Below are positions 17,766 to 25,872 of a DNA stretch of 64,000 nucleotides, piece after piece. Below the pieces are notes generated by a model. That model searched no databases. It had not been told where the DNA came from and was given only the letters and a program-made list of their open reading frames with translations. Origin of the DNA: DATATV01 sp036268615 (GTDB lineage Bacteria; Actinomycetota; Actinomycetes; Mycobacteriales; Pseudonocardiaceae); the NCBI GenBank assembly GCA_036268615.1, contig DATATV010000084.1, positions 1-64,000 on the forward strand, in the 5' to 3' direction. The position numbers were made by a program, and so were the translations under genes. Every line of letters begins with the position of its first letter. Positions within the stretch are counted from its first letter, which is position 1.

Positions 17766-18036
17766 GGGGCCTCCTCGGTTCGAGGTTTTGGTCTGCGCGA
17801 CCGCATGGCCCGTGTTGTGCCCTCGCCGATGAACGACGAGAAGCCCCGATGCCTGGTGGCATACGGGGCCAGCTTCCTACCGATCACCCGACACGGGTGT
17901 GCCGGGCACTACCGAAAACCGGACGAGCCGACTTCGGGACCGGACCCGGACGCCACTGGGGCGAATCGGGTGGGAGCGGACTCCACTTGCCGCCCCCGCA
18001 CAGGCGGGGGCCGGTCGTACGTGACATCGTAGCAGA
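17766..18036. promoter_or_regulatory. infC leader / divergent intergenic region
   Basis: This 271-bp region separates infC (minus) from the DUF1844 gene (plus). On the minus strand it contains two stable hairpins in the presumed infC leader. One is at 17992-18011, with 8-bp arms GCCCCCGC/GCGGGGGC. The other is at 17843-17869, with 11 bp, a 4-nt loop and one bulge. The second is followed by a pyrimidine-rich stretch and could be an attenuator. A TTGACA at 18053-18058 has TACGAT 21 bp downstream, too long a spacer for a confident promoter. Confidence 0.4.
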
Positions 18037-18420
18037 GTGTCCGAGCATCCGTTGTCAACCCCGCCGGCCGGCGTCGAGGTGGACGATACCGACGAACTGT
18101 CCGTGCGCGACCTGGCCGAGGTGCCCAGCGTCGAGGTGATCAGCCGGGCCGCGGTGATGCTGATGTCGGCCGCCGCCGAACGGCTCGGCCTCGCCGACGA
18201 CGACCCGGCCGCCAGCCCGCACCGCGACCTCGACGAGGCCCGCAGGCTGATCACCGCGTTGGCCGGCCTGGTCACCGCGTCGGTGGAGTACCTGGGGCCG
18301 CACGCCGGACCGGTGCGTGACGGCCTACAGACGTTGCAGCGTGCGTTCCGGGAGACCGCGGTGGTGCCGGACGAACCGGGTGCCGGCCCGGGCGAGAAGT
18401 TCACCGGCCCGGTCTACTGA
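18037..18420 (+). CDS. DUF1844 family protein
   Basis: 127 aa of unknown function, matching the actinobacterial DUF1844 proteins found next to infC. The recognisable core is AAVMLMSAAAERLGL, then DLDEARRLITALAGLVTAS and the amphipathic helix to the end. No signal peptide or membrane segment. GTG start at 18037 with CATCGT 6 nt upstream and no Shine-Dalgarno, so probably leaderless and divergent from infC. Confidence 0.85.
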   Translation: MSEHPLSTPPAGVEVDDTDELSVRDLAEVPSVEVISRAAVMLMSAAAERLGLADDDPAASPHRDLDEARRLITALAGLVTASVEYLGPHAGPVRDGLQTLQRAFRETAVVPDEPGAGPGEKFTGPVY

Positions 18421-18477
18421 CGGCAGTCCCGTAAACTGCTTGAGAGTTCAAGGACAAGCAGGAGCGGGGAGTTCGCG

Positions 18478-19203
18478 GTGAGCGGGGACAACAGGAACAG
18501 CAGGACCGGGGCGAACCGCCGGGGCGCGGCGGCGGTGGCCGCGGCCCGGAAGACGCAGACTCGCAACCGGTACGTGTGGCTGGGCACCGGCCTGGCCGTG
18601 CTGGTCGCACTCGTCGTGGTCATCGCGGTGGTCGTGGTCAACCGCAGCGGGCAGCAGCAAACCGCCGGGGCCGGGGTGCCCATCGTCGTCCCGGCCACCC
18701 CGATCACCACCGCGACCGGCCGCAGCAGCGTGCCGCCCTGGCCGGTGCCGGCCGACGTGGCCGACTCGGTGCACCAGGCCGGCCTGCCGATGCTGGGGGC
18801 CGAGGGCACCGCCGAGCACATCCATGTGCACCTGGACATCCTGGTCGACGGCCGGGCGGTGACCGTGCCGGCGCTCGTCGGCATCGACGAGGCAGGCCAG
18901 CAGATCAGCCCGCTGCACACGCACGACACCAGCGGGGTGATCCACATCGAGTCGCCGAAGCCGAGCACGTTCAGCCTCGGCCAGTTCTTCACCGAGTGGC
19001 AGGTCGCGCTGTCCGCCGACCACATCGGCGGACTGGCCGCCGGCGGCGGCGAGCAGCTGCGCGCCTACGTGAACGGCAAGCAGGTCAGCGGCGACCCCGC
19101 GGCGATCACCTTCACCGCGCACGACGAGATCGCGCTCGTCTACGGCTCGCCGACCGCCAAGGTCACCGTGCCCAGCGGTTACAACTGGCCACAGGGCCTC
19201 TGA
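18478..19203 (+). CDS. Membrane-anchored His-rich extracellular protein, unknown function
   Basis: 241 aa. A basic N-terminus and one transmembrane helix (residues ~32-54) place the rest outside the cell. The extracellular part has HIHVH (His114, 116, 118), HTHD (His147, 149) and His156. The spacing suggests a bound metal, but no known metalloenzyme family was recognised. A C-terminal segment ends in AHDEIALVYGSP. GTG start with an upstream GGAGCGGGG. It is 57 nt after DUF1844 and converges with uvrA. No function is assigned. Confidence 0.8.
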   Translation: MSGDNRNSRTGANRRGAAAVAAARKTQTRNRYVWLGTGLAVLVALVVVIAVVVVNRSGQQQTAGAGVPIVVPATPITTATGRSSVPPWPVPADVADSVHQAGLPMLGAEGTAEHIHVHLDILVDGRAVTVPALVGIDEAGQQISPLHTHDTSGVIHIESPKPSTFSLGQFFTEWQVALSADHIGGLAAGGGEQLRAYVNGKQVSGDPAAITFTAHDEIALVYGSPTAKVTVPSGYNWPQGL

Positions 19204-19249
19204 CCTGACTGGTGCGGCCGGCCCTGGACCGCGCCCGTGACGCGTGCAA

Positions 19250-19284
19250 CCGGTCGTGGGTGACGCGCGGCCACCCACGACCGG
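19250..19284. terminator. Bidirectional terminator between convergent genes
   Basis: Perfect 13-bp inverted repeat (19250-19262 / 19272-19284, arm CCGGTCGTGGGTG) with a 9-nt loop, placed between the stop at 19203 on the plus strand and the uvrA stop at 19290 on the minus strand. It can serve both. No U-tract. Confidence 0.75.
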
Positions 19285-19289
19285 CCGGC

Positions 19290-22166
19290 TCAGCCGACGG
19301 CCGACAGCTTGCTTTCCAGCAGGGGCTCCAGGAACTGCCCGGTGTAGCTGCCCTCGGTCGCGGCGATGTCCTCCGGGGTGCCCTCGGCGATGACCACACC
19401 GCCGCCGGAGCCGCCCTCCGGGCCCATGTCGACGACCCAGTCCGAGGTCTTGATCACGTCCAGGTTGTGCTCGATGACGATCACCGAGTTTCCCTTGTCC
19501 ACCAAGCCGTTGATCACGCCGAGCAGCTTGGCGATGTCCTGGAAGTGCAGGCCGGTGGTCGGTTCGTCCAGCACGTAGACGGTCGAGCCGGTGGACCGCT
19601 TCTGCAGTTCGCTGGCCAGCTTCACCCGCTGCGCCTCACCGCCGGACAGCGTCGGCGCGGGCTGACCGAGCCGCACGTAGCCAAGGCCCACGTCCACCAG
19701 TGTCTTGAGGTGCCGGTGGATCGCGTTGATCGGCTCGAAGAACGCGGCCGCCTCCTCGATCGGCATGTCCAGCACATCCGCGACGGTCTTGCCCTTGTAG
19801 TGCACCTCAAGGGTTTCCCGGTTGTACCGGGCGCCCTTGCACACCTCGCAGGGCACATACACGTCCGGCAGGAAGTTCATCTCGATCTTGATCGTGCCGT
19901 CGCCGGCACACGCCTCGCAGCGCCCGCCCTTGACGTTGAAGGAGAACCGGCCCGGCTGGTAACCGCGCACCTTGGCCTCGGTGGTCGAGGCGAACAGCTT
20001 GCGCATGTGGTCCCACACACCGGTGTAGGTGGCCGGATTGGATCGCGGGGTGCGGCCGATCGGCGACTGGTCAACCTGGACCAGCTTGTCCACCTGGTCG
20101 ACGCCCTTGATCCGGGTGTGCCGGCCGGGCACCTGCCGCGCGCCGTTGAGCTTGTTCGCCAGCACGGTCGCCAGGATGTCGTTGACCAGCGTGGACTTGC
20201 CCGAACCGGACACCCCGGTGACCGACACCAGGCAGCCCAGCGGGAAGGAAACGCTGATGTCGCGCAGGTTGTGCTCACGCGCGCCCACCACGGTGAGCTG
20301 CCGCTTCTGGTCGACCGGACGGCGGATCGCCGGCAGCGCGATCTCCTCCCGGCCGGACAGGTACGCGCCGGTCAGCGAGCGTTTGTTGGCAAGGAGTTCC
20401 TTGTAGGTCCCGCTGTGCACGACCTCACCGCCGTGCTCGCCGGCACCCGGCCCGATGTCCACGATCCAGTCGGCGCTGCGAATGGTGTCCTCGTCGTGCT
20501 CCACCACGATCAGCGTGTTGCCCAGGTCCCGCAGCCGGGTCAGCGTCTCGATCAGCCGGTGGTTGTCCCGCTGGTGCAGGCCGATGGACGGCTCGTCGAG
20601 CACGTAGAGCACGCCGACCAGGCCGGACCCGATCTGGGTGGCCAGCCGGATGCGCTGCGCCTCACCGCCGGACAGTGTGCCGGCCGCGCGGCTGAGCGAC
20701 AGGTAGTCCAGGCCCACGTCCAGCAGAAAGCCCAGCCGGGCCTGGATCTCCTTGAGCACCCGGCCGGCGATCGCCGTCTCCCGCTTGCCCAGCTTGAGCC
20801 CGTCCAGGAACTCGGCGCACTCCCGCACGCTCATCCCGGTCACGTCGGCGATCGACCGCTCGCCGTGGGTGCGGTGTTCGAGGGTGACCGCGAGGATCTC
20901 CGGCTTGAGCCGGGTGCCCTGACAGGCCGGGCAGGGCACCTCCCGCATGTAGCCCTCGTACTTCTCCCGCATGTACTCCGACTCGGTCTGCTCCTGCCGG
21001 CGCTCCAGGAACGGGATGACCCCCTCGAAACTGGCGTAGTACGAGCGTTCCCGGCCGTAGCGGTTGCGGTAGCGGACGTGCACCTGGTCGTCGACGCCGT
21101 AGAGCACGGCCTTCTGCACCTTGGCCGGCAGCCGCCGCCAGGGCAGGTCCATCCGGAAGCCGACGGTCTCGGCGAGCGAGCCGAGCAGCCGCTGGAAGTA
21201 GTCCGCGGTCTGCCCACCGGTCCACGGCGCGATCGCGCCGTCGGCCAGGGAGAGCTCGTCGTCGGGCACGATCAGCTCGGGGTCGACCTCCTTGCGCATA
21301 CCCAGACCGGTGCAGACCGGGCAGGCGCCGTAGGGCGAGTTGAACGAGAACGACCGGGGTTCGAGGTCGGTGATGGTCAGCGGGTGGCCGTTCGGGCAGG
21401 CCAGGTGCTCGGAGAAGGTGCGCTCACGGCTGGGCGAGCCCTCCGGCTCGTCGACGTACTCGATGGTGACCAGGCCGTCGGCCAGCCGCAACGCGGTCTC
21501 CACCGAGTCGGTGAACCGCTGCTTGGGGCCCTTCTTGACGGCGAGCCGGTCGATCACCACGTCGATGTGGTGCTTCTCCTGCTTCTTCAGCTTGGGCGGC
21601 TCGGTGAGCTGGTGAACCGTGCCGTCCACGCGGGCGCGGGCGTAACCCTGTGCCTGGAGCTGGTCGAACAGGTCGACGTACTCGCCCTTGCGACCGCGCA
21701 CGACCGGCGCGAGCACCTGGAACCGGGTCTTCTCGGGCAGGCTGAGCACCTGGTCGACGATCTGCTGCGGGGTCTGCCGGCTGATCAGCTCGCCACACGT
21801 GGGGCAGTGGGCCTTGCCGGCGCGGGCGTAGAGCAGCCGGAGGTAGTCGTAGACCTCGGTGATGGTGCCCACGGTGGACCGAGGGTTGCGGTTGGTCGAC
21901 TTCTGGTCGATGGAGACCGCGGGCGAGAGCCCCTCGATGAAGTCGACGTCGGGCTTGTCCATCTGGCCGAGGAACTGGCGCGCGTACGCGGAGAGCGACT
22001 CGACGTAGCGGCGCTGCCCCTCGGCGAAGATCGTGTCGAACGCGAGGCTGGACTTTCCCGACCCGGACAGACCGGTGAACACGATCAGGCTGTCTCTCGG
22101 CAGGTCGAGGTTCACGCCACGCAGGTTGTGTTCGCGTGCTCCGTGTACGACGAGTCGGTCGGCCAC
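19290..22166 (-). CDS. uvrA: Excinuclease ABC subunit A
   Basis: Damage-recognition ATPase of nucleotide excision repair, 958 aa. Two ABC ATPase halves: Walker A GLSGSGKSS at the N-terminus and GVSGSGKST in the second half, with two LSGGEAQR signatures and two DEP Walker B motifs. Zinc ligands are in CPTCGE / CPVCTG and CEACAGDG / CEVCKG. Start GTG 22166 with AAAGGA ahead. A RecA-NDp-like promoter element lies at 22284-22306, so damage induction through PafBC is inferred. Confidence 0.97.
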   Translation of the reverse strand: MADRLVVHGAREHNLRGVNLDLPRDSLIVFTGLSGSGKSSLAFDTIFAEGQRRYVESLSAYARQFLGQMDKPDVDFIEGLSPAVSIDQKSTNRNPRSTVGTITEVYDYLRLLYARAGKAHCPTCGELISRQTPQQIVDQVLSLPEKTRFQVLAPVVRGRKGEYVDLFDQLQAQGYARARVDGTVHQLTEPPKLKKQEKHHIDVVIDRLAVKKGPKQRFTDSVETALRLADGLVTIEYVDEPEGSPSRERTFSEHLACPNGHPLTITDLEPRSFSFNSPYGACPVCTGLGMRKEVDPELIVPDDELSLADGAIAPWTGGQTADYFQRLLGSLAETVGFRMDLPWRRLPAKVQKAVLYGVDDQVHVRYRNRYGRERSYYASFEGVIPFLERRQEQTESEYMREKYEGYMREVPCPACQGTRLKPEILAVTLEHRTHGERSIADVTGMSVRECAEFLDGLKLGKRETAIAGRVLKEIQARLGFLLDVGLDYLSLSRAAGTLSGGEAQRIRLATQIGSGLVGVLYVLDEPSIGLHQRDNHRLIETLTRLRDLGNTLIVVEHDEDTIRSADWIVDIGPGAGEHGGEVVHSGTYKELLANKRSLTGAYLSGREEIALPAIRRPVDQKRQLTVVGAREHNLRDISVSFPLGCLVSVTGVSGSGKSTLVNDILATVLANKLNGARQVPGRHTRIKGVDQVDKLVQVDQSPIGRTPRSNPATYTGVWDHMRKLFASTTEAKVRGYQPGRFSFNVKGGRCEACAGDGTIKIEMNFLPDVYVPCEVCKGARYNRETLEVHYKGKTVADVLDMPIEEAAAFFEPINAIHRHLKTLVDVGLGYVRLGQPAPTLSGGEAQRVKLASELQKRSTGSTVYVLDEPTTGLHFQDIAKLLGVINGLVDKGNSVIVIEHNLDVIKTSDWVVDMGPEGGSGGGVVIAEGTPEDIAATEGSYTGQFLEPLLESKLSAVG

Positions 22167-22502
22167 GAGGGTCCTTTCAGCAGGAGCTGTTCGGTGATGG
22201 TGCAGGCGGTGGTGCCACTGGGTGGTGCGGGTGGTCTGGTCGGCTGCTGGTCCGGGGGCGACACAGACGCACAGCCGCTGTCCATGCTAGGACGACTCTC
22301 CGACAGAACCGCTACGTGCCTGGTCAACGGGTGGTCGGCGGGGCCGCCGCGGTGGGTCGAACCCGTGGTCAGCGGGCCTGGTGGCGATCGAAATGGGAGG
22401 TGCGGAACACCTACCCAGAGGCAGGGAACACGCCTACTCTGGCACTACCGCCTGCTCCTTATTCGGCTTCACCCATTTCTCGATACCGGGAAGGGACCGC
22501 TC
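22167..22502. other. uvrA / maleylpyruvate isomerase intergenic region
   Basis: 336 bp between divergent genes. It holds the uvrA Shine-Dalgarno, the damage-type promoter at 22284-22306 and, near 22434-22439, TACTCT, a possible plus-strand -10. No credible ORF, tRNA or full LexA box was seen; TCGAAC at 22356 matches half a LexA box only. Confidence 0.6.
22284..22306 (-). promoter_or_regulatory. RecA-NDp/PafBC-type promoter of uvrA
   Basis: CTGTCGGAG (22298-22306), a spacer of exactly 8 nt and TAGCAT (22284-22289) on the minus strand. The published mycobacterial LexA-independent damage motif is tTGTCRgtg-N8-TAnnnT; here 7 of 9 bases match and the spacing is exact. It lies about 120 nt before the uvrA start. 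Confidence 0.6.
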
Positions 22503-23336
22503 ATGGTCGAGCCGGGGTCCGTTCAGACCCAGTCGCGTTCCGATGCCGCAACAGTGCCAGCACCGCGCGTCGAGCAACCCAGAAACATCGGGACGACCGC
22601 GGCCCAGCACGCTCACAACGGGCTGGTCGCGGCCCGGCGGGCGGCGGACAGACTCGATGAGGTGGTCTCCGGTCTCAGTGCCGCCACGCTGCCGGCGGCC
22701 AGCCGGTTGCCCGGCTGGACCCGGGGTCACGTGCTCACCCACCTGGCCCGTAACGCAGATGCGCTGGTGAACCTGCTGGGCTGGGCGAAAACCGGTGTCG
22801 AGCACCCGATGTACCCCAGCGGCGCGGACCGCGACGCGGACATCGCCGAGGGCGCGCACCGGTTGTTGCAGGTGCAGCAGGAGGACCTGACCGCGTCGAG
22901 CGACCGGTTCTTCGGCACCGCGGAGGCGCTGTCGGACTACGCGTGGGAGGCGACCCTGGTCAGCCGCAGCGGCCGGCCGATGCCCGCGTCGGACGTGCCG
23001 TGGATGCGGCTGACGGAGTTGCTGGTGCACCTGGTCGACCTGGATCTCGGCCTCGGTTTCACCGACACGGTTGACCTCGCCGGCGAGCAACTACCGGGCG
23101 TGTTCGACTACGTGGCGTGGACCTACGGCGAGCGGTCGGACGTGCCGGCGCTGGAGGTCGAGGTCGAGGTCGAACTGTCGGACGGCGAGCTGGCCCGGTG
23201 GCCGATCACGACGGCCGAGCCGGGCGACGAGCCCGCGTTGGTCCGTGGCCCCGCGCCCGCGATGCTGTCCTGGCTGTGCGGTCGGGACAGCGATGGCCTC
23301 GCCGGGCCGTTGCCGGTGCTGCCCGTCTGGATGTAG
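22503..23336 (+). CDS. Maleylpyruvate isomerase family protein (DinB/MDMPI fold)
   Basis: 277 aa from ATG 22503, with GGGAAGGGA ahead of it. The N-terminal DinB-like four-helix domain has ASRLPGWTRGHVLTHLARNAD, whose His and the later LTELLVHLVDLDLGL form the expected metal site, followed by a C-terminal SCP2-like domain (PAPAMLSWLCGRD). Relatives use mycothiol to isomerise maleylpyruvate; the real substrate here is unknown, and many paralogues are general thiol transferases. It pairs with the MBL gene downstream. Confidence 0.85.
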   Translation: MVEPGSVQTQSRSDAATVPAPRVEQPRNIGTTAAQHAHNGLVAARRAADRLDEVVSGLSAATLPAASRLPGWTRGHVLTHLARNADALVNLLGWAKTGVEHPMYPSGADRDADIAEGAHRLLQVQQEDLTASSDRFFGTAEALSDYAWEATLVSRSGRPMPASDVPWMRLTELLVHLVDLDLGLGFTDTVDLAGEQLPGVFDYVAWTYGERSDVPALEVEVEVELSDGELARWPITTAEPGDEPALVRGPAPAMLSWLCGRDSDGLAGPLPVLPVWM

Positions 23337-23399
23337 CTCGCCTTCGCTCGTGGAACCGACGTGGTCGGTGGACGGCCGGGCAAGATACTGTCGGCGATC

Positions 23400-24080
23400 G
23401 TGGATGTCGTCGAGGAGTACACCGGTCACGTCGAGCCGGGCGGTGCGGCCGCCCGCCGGACGCTGGGCGCGCTGACCATCACGAAGCTGTCGGTCGGTCC
23501 GATGGACAACAACGCGTACCTACTGGTGTGCCGGTCCACGAACGAGGCGCTGCTGATCGACGCCGCGAACGACCCGGAACGCCTGTCCGACCTGATCGGC
23601 TCGGGCCCCGACCGGCCCGCGCTGCACATGATCGTGACCACCCACCAGCACGCCGACCACTGGCAGGCCCTTGGTGCGACCGCCGGCGCGTTCGGCGCGA
23701 ACACCGCCGCGAACCCGGCCGACGCGGGTGCCCTCCCGGTGCCGGCCGACGTGTTGCTGAACCACGGCGACAAGATCGGCTTCGGCGACTGCGAACTGGA
23801 GGCGATCCACCTGCGTGGCCACACGCCGGGGTCGATCGCTCTGCTGTACCGCGACCCTTCCGGCTCGGCCCACCTGTTCACCGGCGACTCGCTGTTCCCG
23901 GGTGGAGTGGGCAACACCCAGAAGGACCCGGAGCGGTTCGCGTCCTTGATCAACGATGTCTCGTCGCGGATCTTCGATGTGCTGCCGGATGACACCTGGT
24001 TCTACCCGGGGCATGGGGACGATTCGACCATCGGGGAGCAACGGCCGCACGTCAGTGAGTGGCGCGAACGCGGCTGGTGA
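23400..24080 (+). CDS. MBL-fold metallo-hydrolase (glyoxalase II-like)
   Basis: 226 aa from GTG 23400. Metal-binding THQHADHW, GHTPGSIALLY, FTGDSLFPGG and the late YPGHGDDSTIGEQ match glyoxalase II-like metallo-beta-lactamase-fold hydrolases. GTG 23400 is chosen because TACTGT (23386-23391) lies 8 nt before it and no Shine-Dalgarno is present; an upstream ATG-like start would lie across that box. It may hydrolyse thioesters made with mycothiol, as the upstream gene belongs to a mycothiol family; that is inference. Confidence 0.87.
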   Translation: MDVVEEYTGHVEPGGAAARRTLGALTITKLSVGPMDNNAYLLVCRSTNEALLIDAANDPERLSDLIGSGPDRPALHMIVTTHQHADHWQALGATAGAFGANTAANPADAGALPVPADVLLNHGDKIGFGDCELEAIHLRGHTPGSIALLYRDPSGSAHLFTGDSLFPGGVGNTQKDPERFASLINDVSSRIFDVLPDDTWFYPGHGDDSTIGEQRPHVSEWRERGW

Positions 24081-24175
24081 GCTGGAGGACCGTGAGCGGG
24101 CAGTGCCGCTGACGTCGGACTTGTCGCCGGCGTCATCCTGCTCTTCGACCACGAATTCGACCACGAATGAGCACG

Positions 24176-24637
24176 TCATCCTTCGTGCGGCAATATCGGA
24201 CGGTCGACCGGCACGATCGCCAGCAGCGCGTCAAGGCCGGCGAAACCCTTCGGGTTCGTCGTGAACAGCGGCAGTTCTTCGGCAATCGCGATGGATGCGA
24301 TCATCAAATCGGCCAAGCGACGCCGGGGCTTGCGGCCTGCCCCGATCACGCCGGCAGCCACGCGCCCGTAGATCCGCGCGGCTTCGGCATCAAACGGGAT
24401 CGGGTCGAACTCGTTCTCGACCCGCTGGAGAATCTCCAGCCTGCGCGCACGCTCCGCGTGCTCGTCATATCCAGTCTTCTCATCACCGCCCCGAACCTCG
24501 TGAGGTCCAGCAGACAACTCGGCAAGCGTGATGGCGCTGATGGCCATTTCATCAGGCAGCTCCGCCGGGTCCACCCACCTGCGCAGGATGACGATGTTCG
24601 TGTCGAGCAACCCCTGCGCGTATCGCTCACCGGTCAT
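24176..24637 (-). CDS. PIN-domain toxin, VapC-like
   Basis: 153-aa PIN-domain ribonuclease. Acidic active-site residues appear as LLDTNIVIL (Asp), TLAELSAG (Glu) and LADLMIASIAI (Asp), followed by LFTTNPKGFAGL. The ATG at 24637 overlaps the end of the antitoxin gene by 11 nt; a second in-frame ATG at 24655 is possible. The overlap and order (antitoxin first) are those of a type II toxin-antitoxin operon. Confidence 0.88.
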   Translation of the reverse strand: MTGERYAQGLLDTNIVILRRWVDPAELPDEMAISAITLAELSAGPHEVRGGDEKTGYDEHAERARRLEILQRVENEFDPIPFDAEAARIYGRVAAGVIGAGRKPRRRLADLMIASIAIAEELPLFTTNPKGFAGLDALLAIVPVDRPILPHEG

Positions 24638-24896
24638 AAGGACCAGCGGCCTCATGGTCGGCGACGGCATCCTGGTCGGCGCGGAACATTTCAATGTCGA
24701 TGCCAGGGGCATTGCGGGACATGGCCGCGAACTCCTGCCGTGCGACGAACCGCCGCCGACGACGCAATGGGATCAGCTCCGCGATCCGGTGACCATCACG
24801 CGTGACCGTGAACGCCTGCCCGTGCTGGACCGCATCCATGATCTCCTTGGACCGGTTGCGCAGGTCGCGTTGGGTGATCTCAGGTTGAAGCGGCAT
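24627..24896 (-). CDS. Phd/YefM-type antitoxin
   Basis: 89 aa. The N-terminus EITQRDLRNRSKEIMDAVQHGQAFTVTRDGHRIAELIPL is the Phd/YefM DNA-binding fold, and the disordered C-terminal tail should wrap the PIN toxin. TACGAT (24904-24909) lies 7 nt before ATG 24896, favouring this start and a leaderless transcript. Expected to repress its own promoter. It overlaps the toxin gene by 11 nt. Confidence 0.88.
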   Translation of the reverse strand: MPLQPEITQRDLRNRSKEIMDAVQHGQAFTVTRDGHRIAELIPLRRRRRFVARQEFAAMSRNAPGIDIEMFRADQDAVADHEAAGPYDR

Positions 24897-25153
24897 GACA
24901 CCCATCGTACCCGGCGGTGCTACCAGGTGCCACCGCGTGACGCCTTCGCTGGGATGCCGGCCAGGTGACCACGGCACGACCGTCCAGATGACCACGGATC
25001 TCGACAACGACAGAACGCCCAGGACCGCCGGACGGCCCCGATCGAATTGGCACAGGGGCCATCAGATCGTGGCGGGTGTGCGGTCGCCGCCGTGACCCGC
25101 GGTGCTGGCGGTCGATGAAACATCGGTGACGGGTCGATCGGTATGTTGGCCCG

Positions 25154-25678
25154 GTGACAAGTCGCGAAGCGCAGCCGGATGTGGAGATCTACACGGATGG
25201 CGCCTGCATCCCCAATCCGGGGCCTGGTGGCTGGGGTGCGATAGTGCGATCCGGCGGGCAGGAGAAGGAGATGTACGGGGGCGAGGCGGGCACGACGACC
25301 AACAATCGGATGGAGATGATGGCGACCATCCAGGCGTTGGAGAGTCTCGCCCGGCCCTCGGTGGTCGGCCTCTACACCGACAGCACCTACGTGAAGAACG
25401 GCATCACCCAGTGGATGCCGCGCTGGAAGCGCAACGGGTGGCGGACCAGCACCAAGGAACCGGTGAAGAACGCCGACCTGTGGCGCCGACTGGACGCCGC
25501 CCTCGCCCCGCACACGGTCGAGTGGCACTGGGTCAAGGGGCACGCCGGGCACCCGGAGAACGAGCGGGCGGACCGGCTCGCGGCTCGCGGTGTGGAGGAG
25601 GCGCGACTCGGGAGCGCGCCCCGGACTCCGGCAGCGGTGTCGGCCGAGGTGTTCGACGACCGGCCCGCGTTGTTCTGA
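25154..25678 (+). CDS. rnhA: Ribonuclease HI
   Basis: Cleaves RNA in RNA-DNA hybrids. 174 aa; the catalytic residues are in YTDGAC (Asp), NRMEMMA (Glu), YTDSTYV (Asp) and NERADRLA (Asp), with the conserved WVKGHAGHPEN. The RNase H core ends near residue 150, leaving a short extra tail. GTG 25154 has TATGTT 6 nt upstream and no Shine-Dalgarno (leaderless). A weak hairpin follows at 25708-25742. Confidence 0.95.
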   Translation: MTSREAQPDVEIYTDGACIPNPGPGGWGAIVRSGGQEKEMYGGEAGTTTNNRMEMMATIQALESLARPSVVGLYTDSTYVKNGITQWMPRWKRNGWRTSTKEPVKNADLWRRLDAALAPHTVEWHWVKGHAGHPENERADRLAARGVEEARLGSAPRTPAAVSAEVFDDRPALF

Positions 25679-25872
25679 GCCGACCCCACCGAATTCGGGC
25701 ACGAGCCCGGAGCGCGTCTTTCACCCCGAACAATGCGCTCCGGTGGACAAAACAATGTCAACACGGAGTCAGTCGGCAGGAGGAGTAACCCTGGCCCGGC
25801 ACCGAGCGACATGATCACCGGACCAGGGACGCGGCGGAGCGCCCCGGCGGCATGATCACGAGGTGCGGGCTG

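Noticed and set aside
18026..18058. TTGACA / TACGAT promoter for infC
   Set aside because: The spacer is 21 bp, too long for a standard promoter; kept only as a remark.
22356..22369. Possible LexA box before uvrA (TCGAAC-N4-)
   Set aside because: The right half-site GGTCAG does not match GTTCGA; only one half is present.
22350..22370. tRNA T-arm-like GGGTTCGACCC on the minus strand
   Set aside because: The flanking bases do not form an acceptor stem, D arm or anticodon arm.
19212..23336. A 1374-codon open frame on the plus strand covering uvrA in antisense
   Set aside because: It is a shadow frame caused by high GC3 in uvrA. Only its last part, from ATG 22503, is a real gene (the isomerase-like protein).
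23362..23391. RecA-NDp-like TGGTCGGTG before the MBL gene
   Set aside because: The 9-mer matches well, but TACTGT lies 15 nt away instead of 8, so the spacing is wrong.
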